Assembly (NCBI GenBank): GCA_902563335.1
Contig: CACEWU010000007.1
Coordinates: 1 to 58,182, forward strand
Reading direction: 5' to 3'
Length of the DNA: 58,182 nt
Source of the DNA: an uncultured Prochlorococcus sp.
GTDB taxonomy: Bacteria > Cyanobacteriota > Cyanobacteriia > PCC-6307 > Cyanobiaceae
Below are positions 47,088 through 55,593 of the stretch, in pieces (position 1 is the stretch's first letter; each line of letters opens with the position of its first letter). Made by a program: the position numbers and the translations under genes. The notes beneath the pieces were generated by a model, which saw nothing but the letters and a program-made list of their open reading frames with translations, ran no database searches and was not told where the DNA came from.

Positions 47088-48359
47088 CTAGTTGAAGTTG
47101 TAAAGAGGGAATTGATCACAAAGATTCTTTACCTTTTCGATACACTTTTTTCTAATTGAATTGTCTTCGGGATTAAGTAACCTATCTGCTATTACATCAG
47201 CAACTTCACAGAACGCTGCTTCGTTAAAACCACGGGTAGTTAATGCTGCTGTCCCTAGCCGTAAACCGCTAGTCACAAATGGCGATTCCGGATCAAATGG
47301 AACAGTGTTTTTGTTTGCAGTTATGTTTACTTCACTAACAAGTAGGTCTGCAATTTTTCCTGTCATACCAATACTGCGCAGATCAAGGAGAACTATGTGA
47401 TTGTCGGTGCCATGGCTTACTACATTAATCCCTCGTTCTTGAATACGAGTTGCCAAACTTTGTGCATTAGTAATTATCTGATGACAGTAGTTGATAAATT
47501 CTGGTTGAAGAGCCTCTCCAAATGCTACGGCCTTTGCAGCAATGACATGTTCAAGTGGGCCTCCCTGGCTTCCAGGAAATACAGCTTTGTCTAATTTAAG
47601 TCCAAACTCTTCATCGCTGCTTAGTATTAAACCTCCTCTAGGGCCTCTCAAAGTTTTGTGAGTTGTTGTTGTCACCACATCACAGTGTGGGACAGGACTT
47701 GGATGAATCCCTGCGGCTACGAGACCAGCAATATGGGCCATGTCAGCTAATAGATATGCTCCTGATTCATCAGCAATGGATCTAAATGCTTGGAAATCGA
47801 TAGTTCTTGGATATGCTGAATAGCCGCAAATGATTAATTGAGGACGGTGCTCAAGAGCCTGTTTTCGAATTGACTCCATGTCGAGCAATTGTGTTTCCTT
47901 GTCTACTCCGTAATGCACGATGTTGAACCATTTCCCGCTCACATTTACCGGAGAGCCGTGAGTTAGATGCCCTCCATGGGAGAGGTCCATACCCATTATG
48001 GTTTGGCCAGGCTTGAGCAGAGCTAGTAATACTGCAAAGTTTGCTTGGGCTCCACTATGGGATTGGACATTTGCCCAATTTGCATTGAATAGCTTCTTGG
48101 CTCGTTGAATAGCTAATTCTTCTATTGCATCTACGTGTTCACAACCTCCGTAATAACGTTTATGGGGAAGTCCTTCTGCATATTTATTAGTCAGTACTGA
48201 CCCTTGAGCCTGCATAACTGCTTGAGAAGTAAAGTTTTCACTTGCAATAAGCTCGAGATGGGTTTCTTGCCGGTGACGTTCCTTTCTTATTAAGGAAGCT
48301 ATCGCTGAATCTGAATCTTCTAAAGGGGTGTTAATTCGTCCCAATGAATCACCATCCAT
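47088..48359 (-). CDS. glyA: Serine hydroxymethyltransferase
   Basis: GlyA converts serine and tetrahydrofolate to glycine and methylene-tetrahydrofolate, the methyl donor used by ThyX. The 423-residue PLP enzyme shows [40 protein letters not shown], the PLP-lysine motif [16 protein letters not shown] and the C-terminal [17 protein letters not shown] at 48359. A tRNA-Arg lies 110 bases upstream. Confidence 0.97.
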   Translation of the reverse strand: MDGDSLGRINTPLEDSDSAIASLIRKERHRQETHLELIASENFTSQAVMQAQGSVLTNKYAEGLPHKRYYGGCEHVDAIEELAIQRAKKLFNANWANVQSHSGAQANFAVLLALLKPGQTIMGMDLSHGGHLTHGSPVNVSGKWFNIVHYGVDKETQLLDMESIRKQALEHRPQLIICGYSAYPRTIDFQAFRSIADESGAYLLADMAHIAGLVAAGIHPSPVPHCDVVTTTTHKTLRGPRGGLILSSDEEFGLKLDKAVFPGSQGGPLEHVIAAKAVAFGEALQPEFINYCHQIITNAQSLATRIQERGINVVSHGTDNHIVLLDLRSIGMTGKIADLLVSEVNITANKNTVPFDPESPFVTSGLRLGTAALTTRGFNEAAFCEVADVIADRLLNPEDNSIRKKCIEKVKNLCDQFPLYNFN

Positions 48360-48472
48360 TTTGTTGGAATAAAAGCCTTGGGATAGTAATCAAATATTTT
48401 CGTGTTTTTGCAACCTTTTCTCGGCCTCCGCACTTATTGATGTTTCAGAAAAGTATCTTGGTTGGTTTGAAA

Positions 48473-48546
48473 CGCGCCTGGAGAGATTCGAACTCCCGAC
48501 CCTCTGATCCGTAGTCAGATGCTCTAATCCGCTGAGCTACAGGCGC
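48473..48546 (-). tRNA. tRNA-Arg (anticodon ACG)
   Basis: A 74-base cloverleaf on the minus strand. Acceptor stem GCGCCTG/CAGGCGC, D arm GCTCAGCGGATTAGAGC, anticodon stem TCTGA/TCAGA around CTACGGA (anticodon ACG, A34 presumably edited to inosine), T arm GGGAGTTCGAATCTCTC. Discriminator G, no encoded CCA. Confidence 0.96.
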
Positions 48547-48769
48547 TTGCAAGATTTCATAAGACCCCATGAAGGTGACCTTCGTCAACCAATTGATTCT
48601 AATAACGCCACAATTAGAGAAGATTTCAGCTTGTGACGTATATATCATATGTGGCGCGCAATTTGACTGATTTTTAGAGTGGACCTGCAGTTTTCAGATC
48701 CCAAAGCAGGTTTATTCAAATAGGGGATCCAATTTTGCCCTGACCATTTCAATACTATTTTTTTACTTT

Positions 48770-49060
48770 ATGACTCTCGATTCGAGTGAACTGCACGATT
48801 TAAAGGTTGCTATCGCTGATCGTCTATATATCCAGGTGGGGAATTGGCATCTCTATCTTGGGGACGCCGGTTTAGCTGAACCACTAGCGATTGAATGCAA
48901 CGCAAATCTTGATCAAGGTTCTAGTGTTGCAGCCCGCAATGCGCTTGAGTCTGTTCAGGTTCAACTAGCCGGGGGAAGCACTAGATTGCCACTGGCTCGA
49001 TTGATTCCGCCAAGTCAGCTTTTTGATTTGGAAGAGATTTTGGACCCCTATTGCAGATAA
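48770..49060 (+). CDS. DUF3181-like small protein
   Basis: The 96-residue soluble protein contains LKVAIADRLYIQVGNWHLYL, GDAGLAEPLAIECNANLD and LARLIPPSQLFDLEEILD. I associate these with DUF3181, a cyanobacterial family of unknown function. ATG at 48770 after a 220-base gap downstream of tRNA-Arg. Another small gene follows 25 bases later. Confidence 0.72.
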   Translation: MTLDSSELHDLKVAIADRLYIQVGNWHLYLGDAGLAEPLAIECNANLDQGSSVAARNALESVQVQLAGGSTRLPLARLIPPSQLFDLEEILDPYCR

Positions 49061-49085
49061 GACTGCTTCTACTAAGTGAGCTCCC

Positions 49086-49349
49086 GTGCTGATTATTGAG
49101 GTGACTAATGCTCGCGAGGTTATGCGCGAACGTATCGGTCGAATCGGTGAGCGACTTATAGGAAAGGTTGTAGATGCAGAGGCTCAGGTTGAGAAGGCTT
49201 TGATTCAAGAGATGGAGGCGGCTTTTCAGGAATTTGGCATTGAGGCTCGAATAATTTCCGTTCAGGGACCTCAGTTAGTAGAGCGCCAGTATTTAGGAAT
49301 TCCTTTACAAGTACGAGAAGAGCGAGAGGTTCATCTCAGCGATGAATGA
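49086..49349 (+). CDS. Small hypothetical protein (87 aa)
   Basis: The protein starts LIIEVTNAREVMRERIGRIG and continues LIGKVVDAEAQVEKALIQEM and GIEARIISVQGPQLVERQYL; it looks like a conserved alpha/beta protein, but I cannot name the family. GTG at 49086. It follows the DUF3181 gene by 25 bases, so the two may be co-transcribed, and its 3' end overlaps the convergent murJ gene by 14 bases. Confidence 0.7.
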   Translation: MLIIEVTNAREVMRERIGRIGERLIGKVVDAEAQVEKALIQEMEAAFQEFGIEARIISVQGPQLVERQYLGIPLQVREEREVHLSDE

Positions 49350-50943
49350 GCTTTCTTCTTAGAATTAAGAGAGGTTCATAAATTTCTTTAACTCCTAGAG
49401 AGCTACTTATTAAACTGAATATACAAATGCCTAGGGAACCTGATGCTATTACTTCTATTAAATCTCCCCAAAATCCATTTGGCCATGTAATTATTACTCT
49501 AAGCAGTAAGGTTATCAACCCAGAAGTGATTCCTGCAAAAAGAAGTTTTATCAAATCATTTACCCAATTATTTAGAGCAAAACCATCAAGTTGTTTATTT
49601 AATTTTAGAAGCAGTAGTGTACAAGTTATTAAGTTTACAAGGCCAGTAGCTAATACTAAACCTGGTGCTCCGAAGTTGAATGGTAATTGATTACCCCATG
49701 GAGTAGGAGATCCAACTAAGCACCAGTCAAAAAGAATATTCAGTCCAATCCCAGCAATTGAAAAGTGAAATGGTGTTCGCGCATCTCCCATTGAATAAAA
49801 AACACGTACCAAAAAATCTCGTCCAAGGTATGCAGGCATCCCTAATCCATATGCAATTATTAGTGCAGAAACAAGATTGACTGCATCGCTATCAAATGCT
49901 CCTCTTTTAAAAACAATCGCAACAATTGGGGTAGCTAATGTTATGAGTAATGCACCAAGAGCAAGCATGCTTGCTGATGAAAGTGTTAGACCTTGACGTA
50001 TTCGACGAATTAGCAATGGTTTGTCTTCTGGACTATTTAGTTTTGCAAGAGTTGGTAGTAGAGGAATTATCAATGCATTAGAAATTATGCCTAATGGAGC
50101 TTGTACTAAAAGGCTTGCATAACTAAGTCCTGCTGCAGCGCCTAATATATTGGAAGCAAAAAATAGGTCGGTGCAAACATTGATTTGCAACATTCCTGAA
50201 GAAAGAGTTGCTGGACCAATGATCTTTAAGACTTCTTTAACTCCAGGGTGTTGCCAGTCCCAAACAAATTTTATGTGTCTGAATCCTTTGCGAGCCAATG
50301 ATGGGAGTTGAATTAGCCATTGCAATACTGCTCCAAGTAAAGTACATATTGCAAGAATAATTCCACCTTTTAAAGCAAGATTTGTAGAAGTTATTGCTGG
50401 ACCAAATCGTATCCAGAAGATTCCTGTACCAATTATTAGTGTTGTACTTGACATGAGTGGAGAAATAGCGGGAATCCAAAACTCATTGGTTGCATTTAAT
50501 GTTCCAAAGCCAAGCCCGATTAGGCCTGCTAAGAAAGTAATAGGAGCCATGATTTTTAGTTGAATCACGGCTAATTTGTGTATTTCTGGACTTAATCCTG
50601 GACCTACAATGCTTATGAACAGATCAGCCGAAATGAATAGAAATACAGTGATTAATAAAAGTGTTGTCCCAACGATTGTGTTTAGTGATGCGACTATATG
50701 GGACCCTTCCTCTTTAGGCCTACGGCTGAGAACAGTCACCATTGCATTGTGAAATGGACCATTAATTCCGCCTAGAAGAATTAAGAGAAATCCAGGCAAA
50801 ATATATGCATAGTTGTAAGCGTCATACGCAGATCCAACTCCAAATGCTCCAGCAATAACAAGTTGCCTAGCCATTCCGCCTGCTTTGCTAAGCAAAGTCC
50901 CGGAAGATACAACTAGCGCTATCTGTCTTAGAGATCTCGCCAT
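49336..50943 (-). CDS. murJ: Lipid II flippase MurJ (MviN)
   Basis: MurJ flips lipid II across the inner membrane for peptidoglycan synthesis. The 535-residue protein has about 14 hydrophobic segments of the MOP exporter fold. Typical pieces are GTLLSKAGGMARQLVIAGAF, YAYILPGFLLILLGGINGPF and LGRDFLVRVFYSMGDARTPF. ATG at 50943. An eight-base C tract on the coding strand lies 10-17 bases upstream of the start, unusual in this AT-rich sequence and near the ribosome binding site. Confidence 0.95.
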   Translation of the reverse strand: MARSLRQIALVVSSGTLLSKAGGMARQLVIAGAFGVGSAYDAYNYAYILPGFLLILLGGINGPFHNAMVTVLSRRPKEEGSHIVASLNTIVGTTLLLITVFLFISADLFISIVGPGLSPEIHKLAVIQLKIMAPITFLAGLIGLGFGTLNATNEFWIPAISPLMSSTTLIIGTGIFWIRFGPAITSTNLALKGGIILAICTLLGAVLQWLIQLPSLARKGFRHIKFVWDWQHPGVKEVLKIIGPATLSSGMLQINVCTDLFFASNILGAAAGLSYASLLVQAPLGIISNALIIPLLPTLAKLNSPEDKPLLIRRIRQGLTLSSASMLALGALLITLATPIVAIVFKRGAFDSDAVNLVSALIIAYGLGMPAYLGRDFLVRVFYSMGDARTPFHFSIAGIGLNILFDWCLVGSPTPWGNQLPFNFGAPGLVLATGLVNLITCTLLLLKLNKQLDGFALNNWVNDLIKLLFAGITSGLITLLLRVIITWPNGFWGDLIEVIASGSLGICIFSLISSSLGVKEIYEPLLILRRKLIHR

Positions 50944-51004
50944 AAATTAAGCGGGGGGGGAATTAAATCTTTTAGATGGATTCTTAGTTCCTTAAGGAGT
51001 CACT

Positions 51005-51028
51005 ATGGAAATAGTGATAAGCCAATGA
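51005..51028 (+). other. Candidate 7-codon leader ORF overlapping the sfsA start
   Basis: AAGGAG (50994-50999) lies 5 bases before ATG 51005, which opens ATG GAA ATA GTG ATA AGC CAA TGA (MEIVISQ). The TGA (51026-51028) overlaps the sfsA start ATG (51025), the usual geometry for coupled re-initiation. The same bases also fold: TCACTAT (51000-51006), loop GGAA, ATAGTGA (51011-51017). sfsA itself has no good ribosome binding site at normal distance. Confidence 0.45.
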
Positions 51029-51777
51029 TGTTAGGCAAGCCAGTTTTGACATTTCCTCCATTACAAGAGGGGATTTTGATTAAGCGTTACAAGCGCTTTC
51101 TTGCAGATGTGCAATTAGAGAGCGGTCAAATCGTTACAGCACACTGTGCCAACACTGGACCAATGACTGGTGTCCTTCACCAAGGAGGTCGAGTCAGAAT
51201 TCGATATGCACCTTCTCCAACTCGCAAATTGCATTGGACTTGGGAGCAGGCCGAAGTTAAGAGCGCAAATGGAACTTTTTGTTGGGCGGGAATTAACACT
51301 TCATTGCCAAATAGACTTGTAAGAAATGCTATTGAAGCTGGTTGTTTAGAAAGCCAGTTGGGTTCTATAGGAGATATCCGCCCAGAGGTCGCATATGGGA
51401 TTCAGCAGAAAAGTCGGATTGATTTGTTACTGACACCTAAAGAAGATTGTGATGATTCCAGACCTATTTACCTTGAAGTAAAAAACACCACCTGGACAGA
51501 AGGTTCGTTGGGATTATTTCCTGACACGGTCACGAAAAGAGGACAGAAACACCTTGAAGAGCTGATGGCAGTGCTTCCTGAATCAAGAGCAGTTTTGGTT
51601 CCTTGCTTGAGTAGATCAGATATTGATGCCTTTGCACCTGGTGATTCTGCAGACCCTTTATATGGTCAGCTTTTTCGAAGGGCTATAGCGACAGGAGTAG
51701 AGGTGATCCCTTGTTGTTTTGGGTTTTATCGAGATCAAATTACTTGGGAAGGAATGCGTGAAATGAAAAAGATTTGA
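51025..51777 (+). CDS. sfsA: SfsA family protein (sugar fermentation stimulation protein)
   Basis: SfsA combines an N-terminal OB-like fold and a C-terminal nuclease-like domain; its role is unclear (named from an E. coli maltose phenotype). The 250-residue protein has the signatures FLADVQLESGQIVTAHCANT, GPMTGVLHQGGRV, SRIDLLLTP and YLEVKNTTWTEG. The start is ATG 51025 or 51028. The strong AAGGAG at 50994 is 25 bases away and better placed for the short leader ORF. Divergent from murJ. Confidence 0.94.
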   Translation: MMLGKPVLTFPPLQEGILIKRYKRFLADVQLESGQIVTAHCANTGPMTGVLHQGGRVRIRYAPSPTRKLHWTWEQAEVKSANGTFCWAGINTSLPNRLVRNAIEAGCLESQLGSIGDIRPEVAYGIQQKSRIDLLLTPKEDCDDSRPIYLEVKNTTWTEGSLGLFPDTVTKRGQKHLEELMAVLPESRAVLVPCLSRSDIDAFAPGDSADPLYGQLFRRAIATGVEVIPCCFGFYRDQITWEGMREMKKI

Positions 51778-51819
51778 ATTGTTTTGCTCTTTAAGTAGAA
51801 AATTGAAAGATTTTCTTTG

Positions 51820-51860
51820 GTATCAACCAGTACCTCTGTTAAATCAGAATTCAGTAACTT
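51820..51860 (+). promoter_or_regulatory. NtcA-activated promoter of amt
   Basis: GTATCAACCAGTAC (51820-51833) is an exact GTA-N8-TAC NtcA box. TAACTT (51855-51860) fits the TAN3T -10 element, 21 bases downstream, close to the usual 22-23 spacing of class II NtcA promoters that lack a -35 hexamer. Transcription would start near 51867, about 48 bases before the amt ATG. The regulator gene ntcA is at 37308. Confidence 0.85.
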
Positions 51861-51872
51861 GTAAGGGTAATA

Positions 51873-51890
51873 CTGGACTAGTTAGTCCAG
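51873..51890 (+). repeat. Perfect inverted repeat in the amt 5' untranslated region
   Basis: CTGGACTAGTTAGTCCAG: two 8-base arms around GT, able to fold as a 7-bp stem with an AGTT loop. It lies after the predicted start of transcription and 24 bases before the amt ATG, without a T-run. Confidence 0.6.
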
Positions 51891-51914
51891 ACCCTATTGG
51901 CAGAATCTTTTTCT

Positions 51915-53405
51915 ATGACCACTGCTATGCATTCGTCGAGTGGGCGACGCATTGTTCGTCTTCAGGAGGCAAGCCTTCTGGAGGGACCAATGCTCCTCTT
52001 AAGAAGCCTTCGCGGGATTAGTTCTCATCGTTCATTGATTTGGCTTGCTTGTGTGCCAATTGCCCTTTTTGGCTTGGGTATTTTTAACCTCTCAGCTCAT
52101 GCTGCTGATTTGCCTGAGTTAAATGCGACTTTCCTTGCTAACAACCTTTGGCTATTGGTTGCCACGATTCTTGTGATTTTCATGAATGCTGGCTTTGCCA
52201 TGGTAGAAGCAGGAATGTGTCGTCAGAAAAATGCCGTAAATATCTTGGCTAAGAACCTTTTTGTTTTTGGCCTTGCTGTCACTGCATATTGGGTGATTGG
52301 CTACTCCTTTATGTATGGAGGTTCTATTTGGGATGGGTTGCTTTATTTCGGAAAGGGAGGAGCATTTTTTGGGTTGTTTTTCGACCCATCAGTTACTTCT
52401 GAGATGATTGCAAATGGAGAACTTGTTCCTACTGTTGATTTTCTTTTTCAGGCAGCATTTGCAGGAACAGCAGCAACAATTGTTTCTGGTTTAGTAGCTG
52501 AAAGAGTCAAGTTTGGAGAATTTGTTGTTTTCTCCCTTGTGTTAACTGCCTTTATCTATCCAGTTGCAGGTAGTTGGGAATGGAATGGTGGTTGGTTAAA
52601 TACTTTTTCTAAAGTTGAATTTATTGATTTTGCAGGCTCTTCGATTGTTCATTCAGTAGGTGCTTGGGCTGGCCTTGTCGGAGCGATGCTTCTAGGCCCT
52701 CGTATTGGAAAGTTTGTTAATGGCAAAGCTCAGGCAATGCCAGGCCACAACATGTCTATAGCAACTCTTGGGGCACTTATCCTTTGGATTGGTTGGTATG
52801 GCTTTAACCCTGGCTCACAATTAGCTATGGATCAGTGGGTTCCATATGTTGCAGTGACAACCACACTTGCTGCAGCTGGCGGTGCAATTGGCGCAACAGC
52901 TTTCTCGACTTGGACCTCTGGTAAGCCAGATTTGACAATGATTATTAACGGGATTCTTGCTGGTTTGGTAAGTGTTACTGCTGGATGTGGAAATCTCACG
53001 ATGGCAGGAGCTTGGCTAGCTGGTCTAGTAGGTGGTGTCATTGTGGTTTATTCAGTATCAGCCCTTGACTCTTTAGGAATTGATGACCCTGTGGGTGCTT
53101 TCTCTGTCCATGGAGTTTGTGGTATTTGGGGAACTCTGGTGATTGGCCTATGGGGGTATGACATACAAGGGACTGGGGCAGGTATAGGACTGTTTACTGG
53201 TGGTGGTCTCAATCAACTTTGGGTTCAATTTGTTGGTTGCGCGGCTTATGCCATTTGGACAGTCGTTACTTGTTGGGTTGCCTGGAAAATTATTGGTGGC
53301 TTCTTTGGTGGCATAAGGGTCACAGAGGAGGAAGAGATCTCAGGTCTCGACATTGGTGAGCATGGAATGGAAGCTTATCCAGATTTTGCTTCTGCCGGTA
53401 ATTGA
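51915..53405 (+). CDS. amt: Ammonium transporter
   Basis: Amt proteins conduct ammonium across the plasma membrane. A long N-terminal leader with a hydrophobic helix ending LSAHAADLPELNATF looks like a signal sequence of the cyanobacterial Amt1 type. Eleven membrane segments follow, with motifs NAGFAMVEAGMCRQKN, DFAGSSIVHSVGAWAGLVGA, LGALILWIGWYGFNPGSQL and the second His region DDPVGAFSVHGVCGIWG (paired pore histidines). I chose ATG 51915 (496 aa) rather than TTG 51897. An NtcA box and a strong terminator flank the gene, so it is monocistronic and nitrogen-controlled. Confidence 0.96.
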   Translation: MTTAMHSSSGRRIVRLQEASLLEGPMLLLRSLRGISSHRSLIWLACVPIALFGLGIFNLSAHAADLPELNATFLANNLWLLVATILVIFMNAGFAMVEAGMCRQKNAVNILAKNLFVFGLAVTAYWVIGYSFMYGGSIWDGLLYFGKGGAFFGLFFDPSVTSEMIANGELVPTVDFLFQAAFAGTAATIVSGLVAERVKFGEFVVFSLVLTAFIYPVAGSWEWNGGWLNTFSKVEFIDFAGSSIVHSVGAWAGLVGAMLLGPRIGKFVNGKAQAMPGHNMSIATLGALILWIGWYGFNPGSQLAMDQWVPYVAVTTTLAAAGGAIGATAFSTWTSGKPDLTMIINGILAGLVSVTAGCGNLTMAGAWLAGLVGGVIVVYSVSALDSLGIDDPVGAFSVHGVCGIWGTLVIGLWGYDIQGTGAGIGLFTGGGLNQLWVQFVGCAAYAIWTVVTCWVAWKIIGGFFGGIRVTEEEEISGLDIGEHGMEAYPDFASAGN

Positions 53406-53413
53406 AAACATAG

Positions 53414-53454
53414 GTTTAAAAAAAGCCTGGAAATATTCCAGGCTTTTTTTAAAC
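53414..53454 (+). terminator. Amt terminator, 19-bp perfect hairpin
   Basis: GTTTAAAAAAAGCCTGGAA (53414-53432), loop ATA, and its exact reverse complement (53436-53454), including a run of seven T after the GC-rich core CCTGGAA/TTCCAGG. It starts 8 bases after the amt stop. Confidence 0.93.
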
Positions 53455-53505
53455 TCTTAATTCTTAGTGGTTAATAGAGTTGCTTCATTGGAGTAGCCTC
53501 TAAAT

Positions 53506-54720
53506 ATGGATACTCAAGCTTTCAAGCGTTCTCTTCATCATTCTGATCGGTACAACCGGAGAGGTTTTGGATCGCCTACAAAAAGGGCTCAAGCATTAGA
53601 ACAGGCTTATCAAAGTAGCTTAATTGCTTCAATACGTGATAATGGCTACTCGTTAAATCATGGCAGGCTCAAAGTAAAGCTTGCAGAAGCATTTGGGTTT
53701 TGTTGGGGAGTTGAGCGTGCTGTTGCAATGGCTTATGAAACGAGAAAACATTATCCAAATGAGAATATTTGGATAACTAACGAGATTATTCATAATCCCT
53801 CAGTGAATGATCATCTGCGAAATATGAATGTGAGTTTTATATCGGCAGAAAATGGAGTAAAAGATTACACCTGTGTCGAAGAAGGTGATGTTGTTATCTT
53901 GCCGGCATTTGGTGCTACGGTTCAGGAGATGCAGCTCCTTCATGAGCGAGGTTGTCATATTATTGATACTACTTGTCCTTGGGTTTCAAAGGTTTGGCAT
54001 ACTGTCGAAAAGCATAAGAAACATACTTTTACTTCTATTATTCATGGTAAAGTAAAACATGAAGAAACCCTTGCTACTAGCTCATTTGCAGGCACTTATT
54101 TAGTTGTACTTGACCTTGAAGAAGCTCAATATGTCGCTGATTACATTTTAGGTAAAGGTAGTCGTTCAGAGTTTCTAAGACGATTCTCTAAAGCATCCTC
54201 CCCTGGCTTTGACCCTGATATTAATTTACAGCGTATAGGGGTGGCAAATCAGACGACAATGTTGAAAAGTGAGACTGAGGAGATAGGCCGTTTATTTGAG
54301 TTGACTATGTTAAAAAGGTATGGACCAAGTAATTTAAGTGAGCACTTTCTAGCTTTTAATACTATTTGTGATGCGACTGAAGAGCGACAAGATGCAATGT
54401 TTTCATTGGTAGATGAACCCTTAGATCTCCTTGTTGTTATAGGAGGATTTAATTCTTCTAATACAACACATTTACAGGAAATTGCGATAAGTAGAGGTAT
54501 TCGTTCTTTTCATATTGATACTCCAGAGCGCATTGGAGAGGAGAATAACAGCATTGTTCATAAGCCATTGGGGCAAGAGTTAGTTGAAGAAAGAAACTTT
54601 TTACCTGATGGACCTATCAGTGTTGGGATTACTTCTGGTGCCTCTACACCAGATCGAGTGGTTGAACATGTGATTCAGAAGCTCATTAAGCTAAGTGAAA
54701 ACGAGATTTTTGCAGCTTGA
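53506..54720 (+). CDS. ispH: 4-hydroxy-3-methylbut-2-enyl diphosphate reductase
   Basis: IspH (LytB) is the last enzyme of the MEP isoprenoid pathway, making IPP and DMAPP with an iron-sulfur cluster; it feeds carotenoid and chlorophyll phytol synthesis. The three cluster cysteines are in [28 protein letters not shown] and [26 protein letters not shown] lies near the C-terminus. At 404 residues it is the long cyanobacterial/plant type with an N-terminal extension of about 50 residues. ATG at 53506. Confidence 0.96.
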   Translation: MDTQAFKRSLHHSDRYNRRGFGSPTKRAQALEQAYQSSLIASIRDNGYSLNHGRLKVKLAEAFGFCWGVERAVAMAYETRKHYPNENIWITNEIIHNPSVNDHLRNMNVSFISAENGVKDYTCVEEGDVVILPAFGATVQEMQLLHERGCHIIDTTCPWVSKVWHTVEKHKKHTFTSIIHGKVKHEETLATSSFAGTYLVVLDLEEAQYVADYILGKGSRSEFLRRFSKASSPGFDPDINLQRIGVANQTTMLKSETEEIGRLFELTMLKRYGPSNLSEHFLAFNTICDATEERQDAMFSLVDEPLDLLVVIGGFNSSNTTHLQEIAISRGIRSFHIDTPERIGEENNSIVHKPLGQELVEERNFLPDGPISVGITSGASTPDRVVEHVIQKLIKLSENEIFAA

Positions 54721-54923
54721 GGTAGTGAGAGTCTGTTCTACTACTAGCCTTCAATAAGAGAGAACCCTTATAAGAAATTTGGATTCAAACCCTCTTAAAG
54801 TAATGACAATGCTCCTATGACCTTCTGCAGAGATGTTTCTCTAGGCTTTTGAATGTTTTTTGCAGTATTAGCCGTTTACCTTCGAATAAACAACTAAGAT
54901 GATTTTGCTAAGGCAACGTGACA

Positions 54924-55502
54924 ATGGAAGAAGCTGAATCACCCATCCCTCAAGGATCTCAATCAGGGTTATCACCTCAGATCAATGCATCTAAGGCTCC
55001 ACAGACAGTTGAGGTTGTCGTTGAGAGTCCGTCTTCTCAGAGTGAAATCAATATCACTGCTGAACTTGCAATATTTTTTCTGAGAGTGTTGTTTAGCGTG
55101 ATGATGATTCATCATGGATTGGAAAAGTTTCAAGATCCAGAGGGATTTTCAGAATTTGTAGTTGGAAAATATTTTGGATTTTTACCTGGCGACCCTATCC
55201 TTTGGACTTTTGCTGCGGCAGCTACACAAATAATTTGTCCAATTGGTCTTGCTTTGGGAGTTTTTGCAAGGATTTCAGCTCTTGGGTTGTTATCAACAAT
55301 GGTCTTTGCCGTGTACTTTCACTTCCTTGATACTGGTTTTGAGGGGTTTCCACTTGCAGTTGTAGAAAGCCATAACTATGCCTTTGAACTTTCTGCAATA
55401 TATGGAGCAATTTCGTTCTATTTTTTGTGTGCAGGTCCAGGCCGATTATCTGCTTTTAGAAAGACTAATAGAATAACTTATTATCCTAAAAGCAATGAAT
55501 AA
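54924..55502 (+). CDS. DoxX-family membrane protein
   Basis: The 192-residue protein has a polar N-terminal stretch (about 50 residues), then four hydrophobic segments with FFLRVLFSVMMIHHGLEKFQ, the DoxX-type first helix. Further segments lie at TQIICPIGLALGVFARISAL and AFELSAIYGAISFYFLCAGP. DoxX relatives are linked to quinone or thiol redox chemistry, but the function is not defined here. I chose ATG 54924 over GTG 54918. The 200 bases upstream show nothing I recognise; convergent with purH. Confidence 0.8.
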   Translation: MEEAESPIPQGSQSGLSPQINASKAPQTVEVVVESPSSQSEINITAELAIFFLRVLFSVMMIHHGLEKFQDPEGFSEFVVGKYFGFLPGDPILWTFAAAATQIICPIGLALGVFARISALGLLSTMVFAVYFHFLDTGFEGFPLAVVESHNYAFELSAIYGAISFYFLCAGPGRLSAFRKTNRITYYPKSNE

Positions 55503-55593
55503 AAGTCTACTAATTTAATGTTTTAAATATATAAATTAAATAAATTATATTTAGGTATGAATTCTTTATAAATTTTATCTTTCCTGTTTTTAC

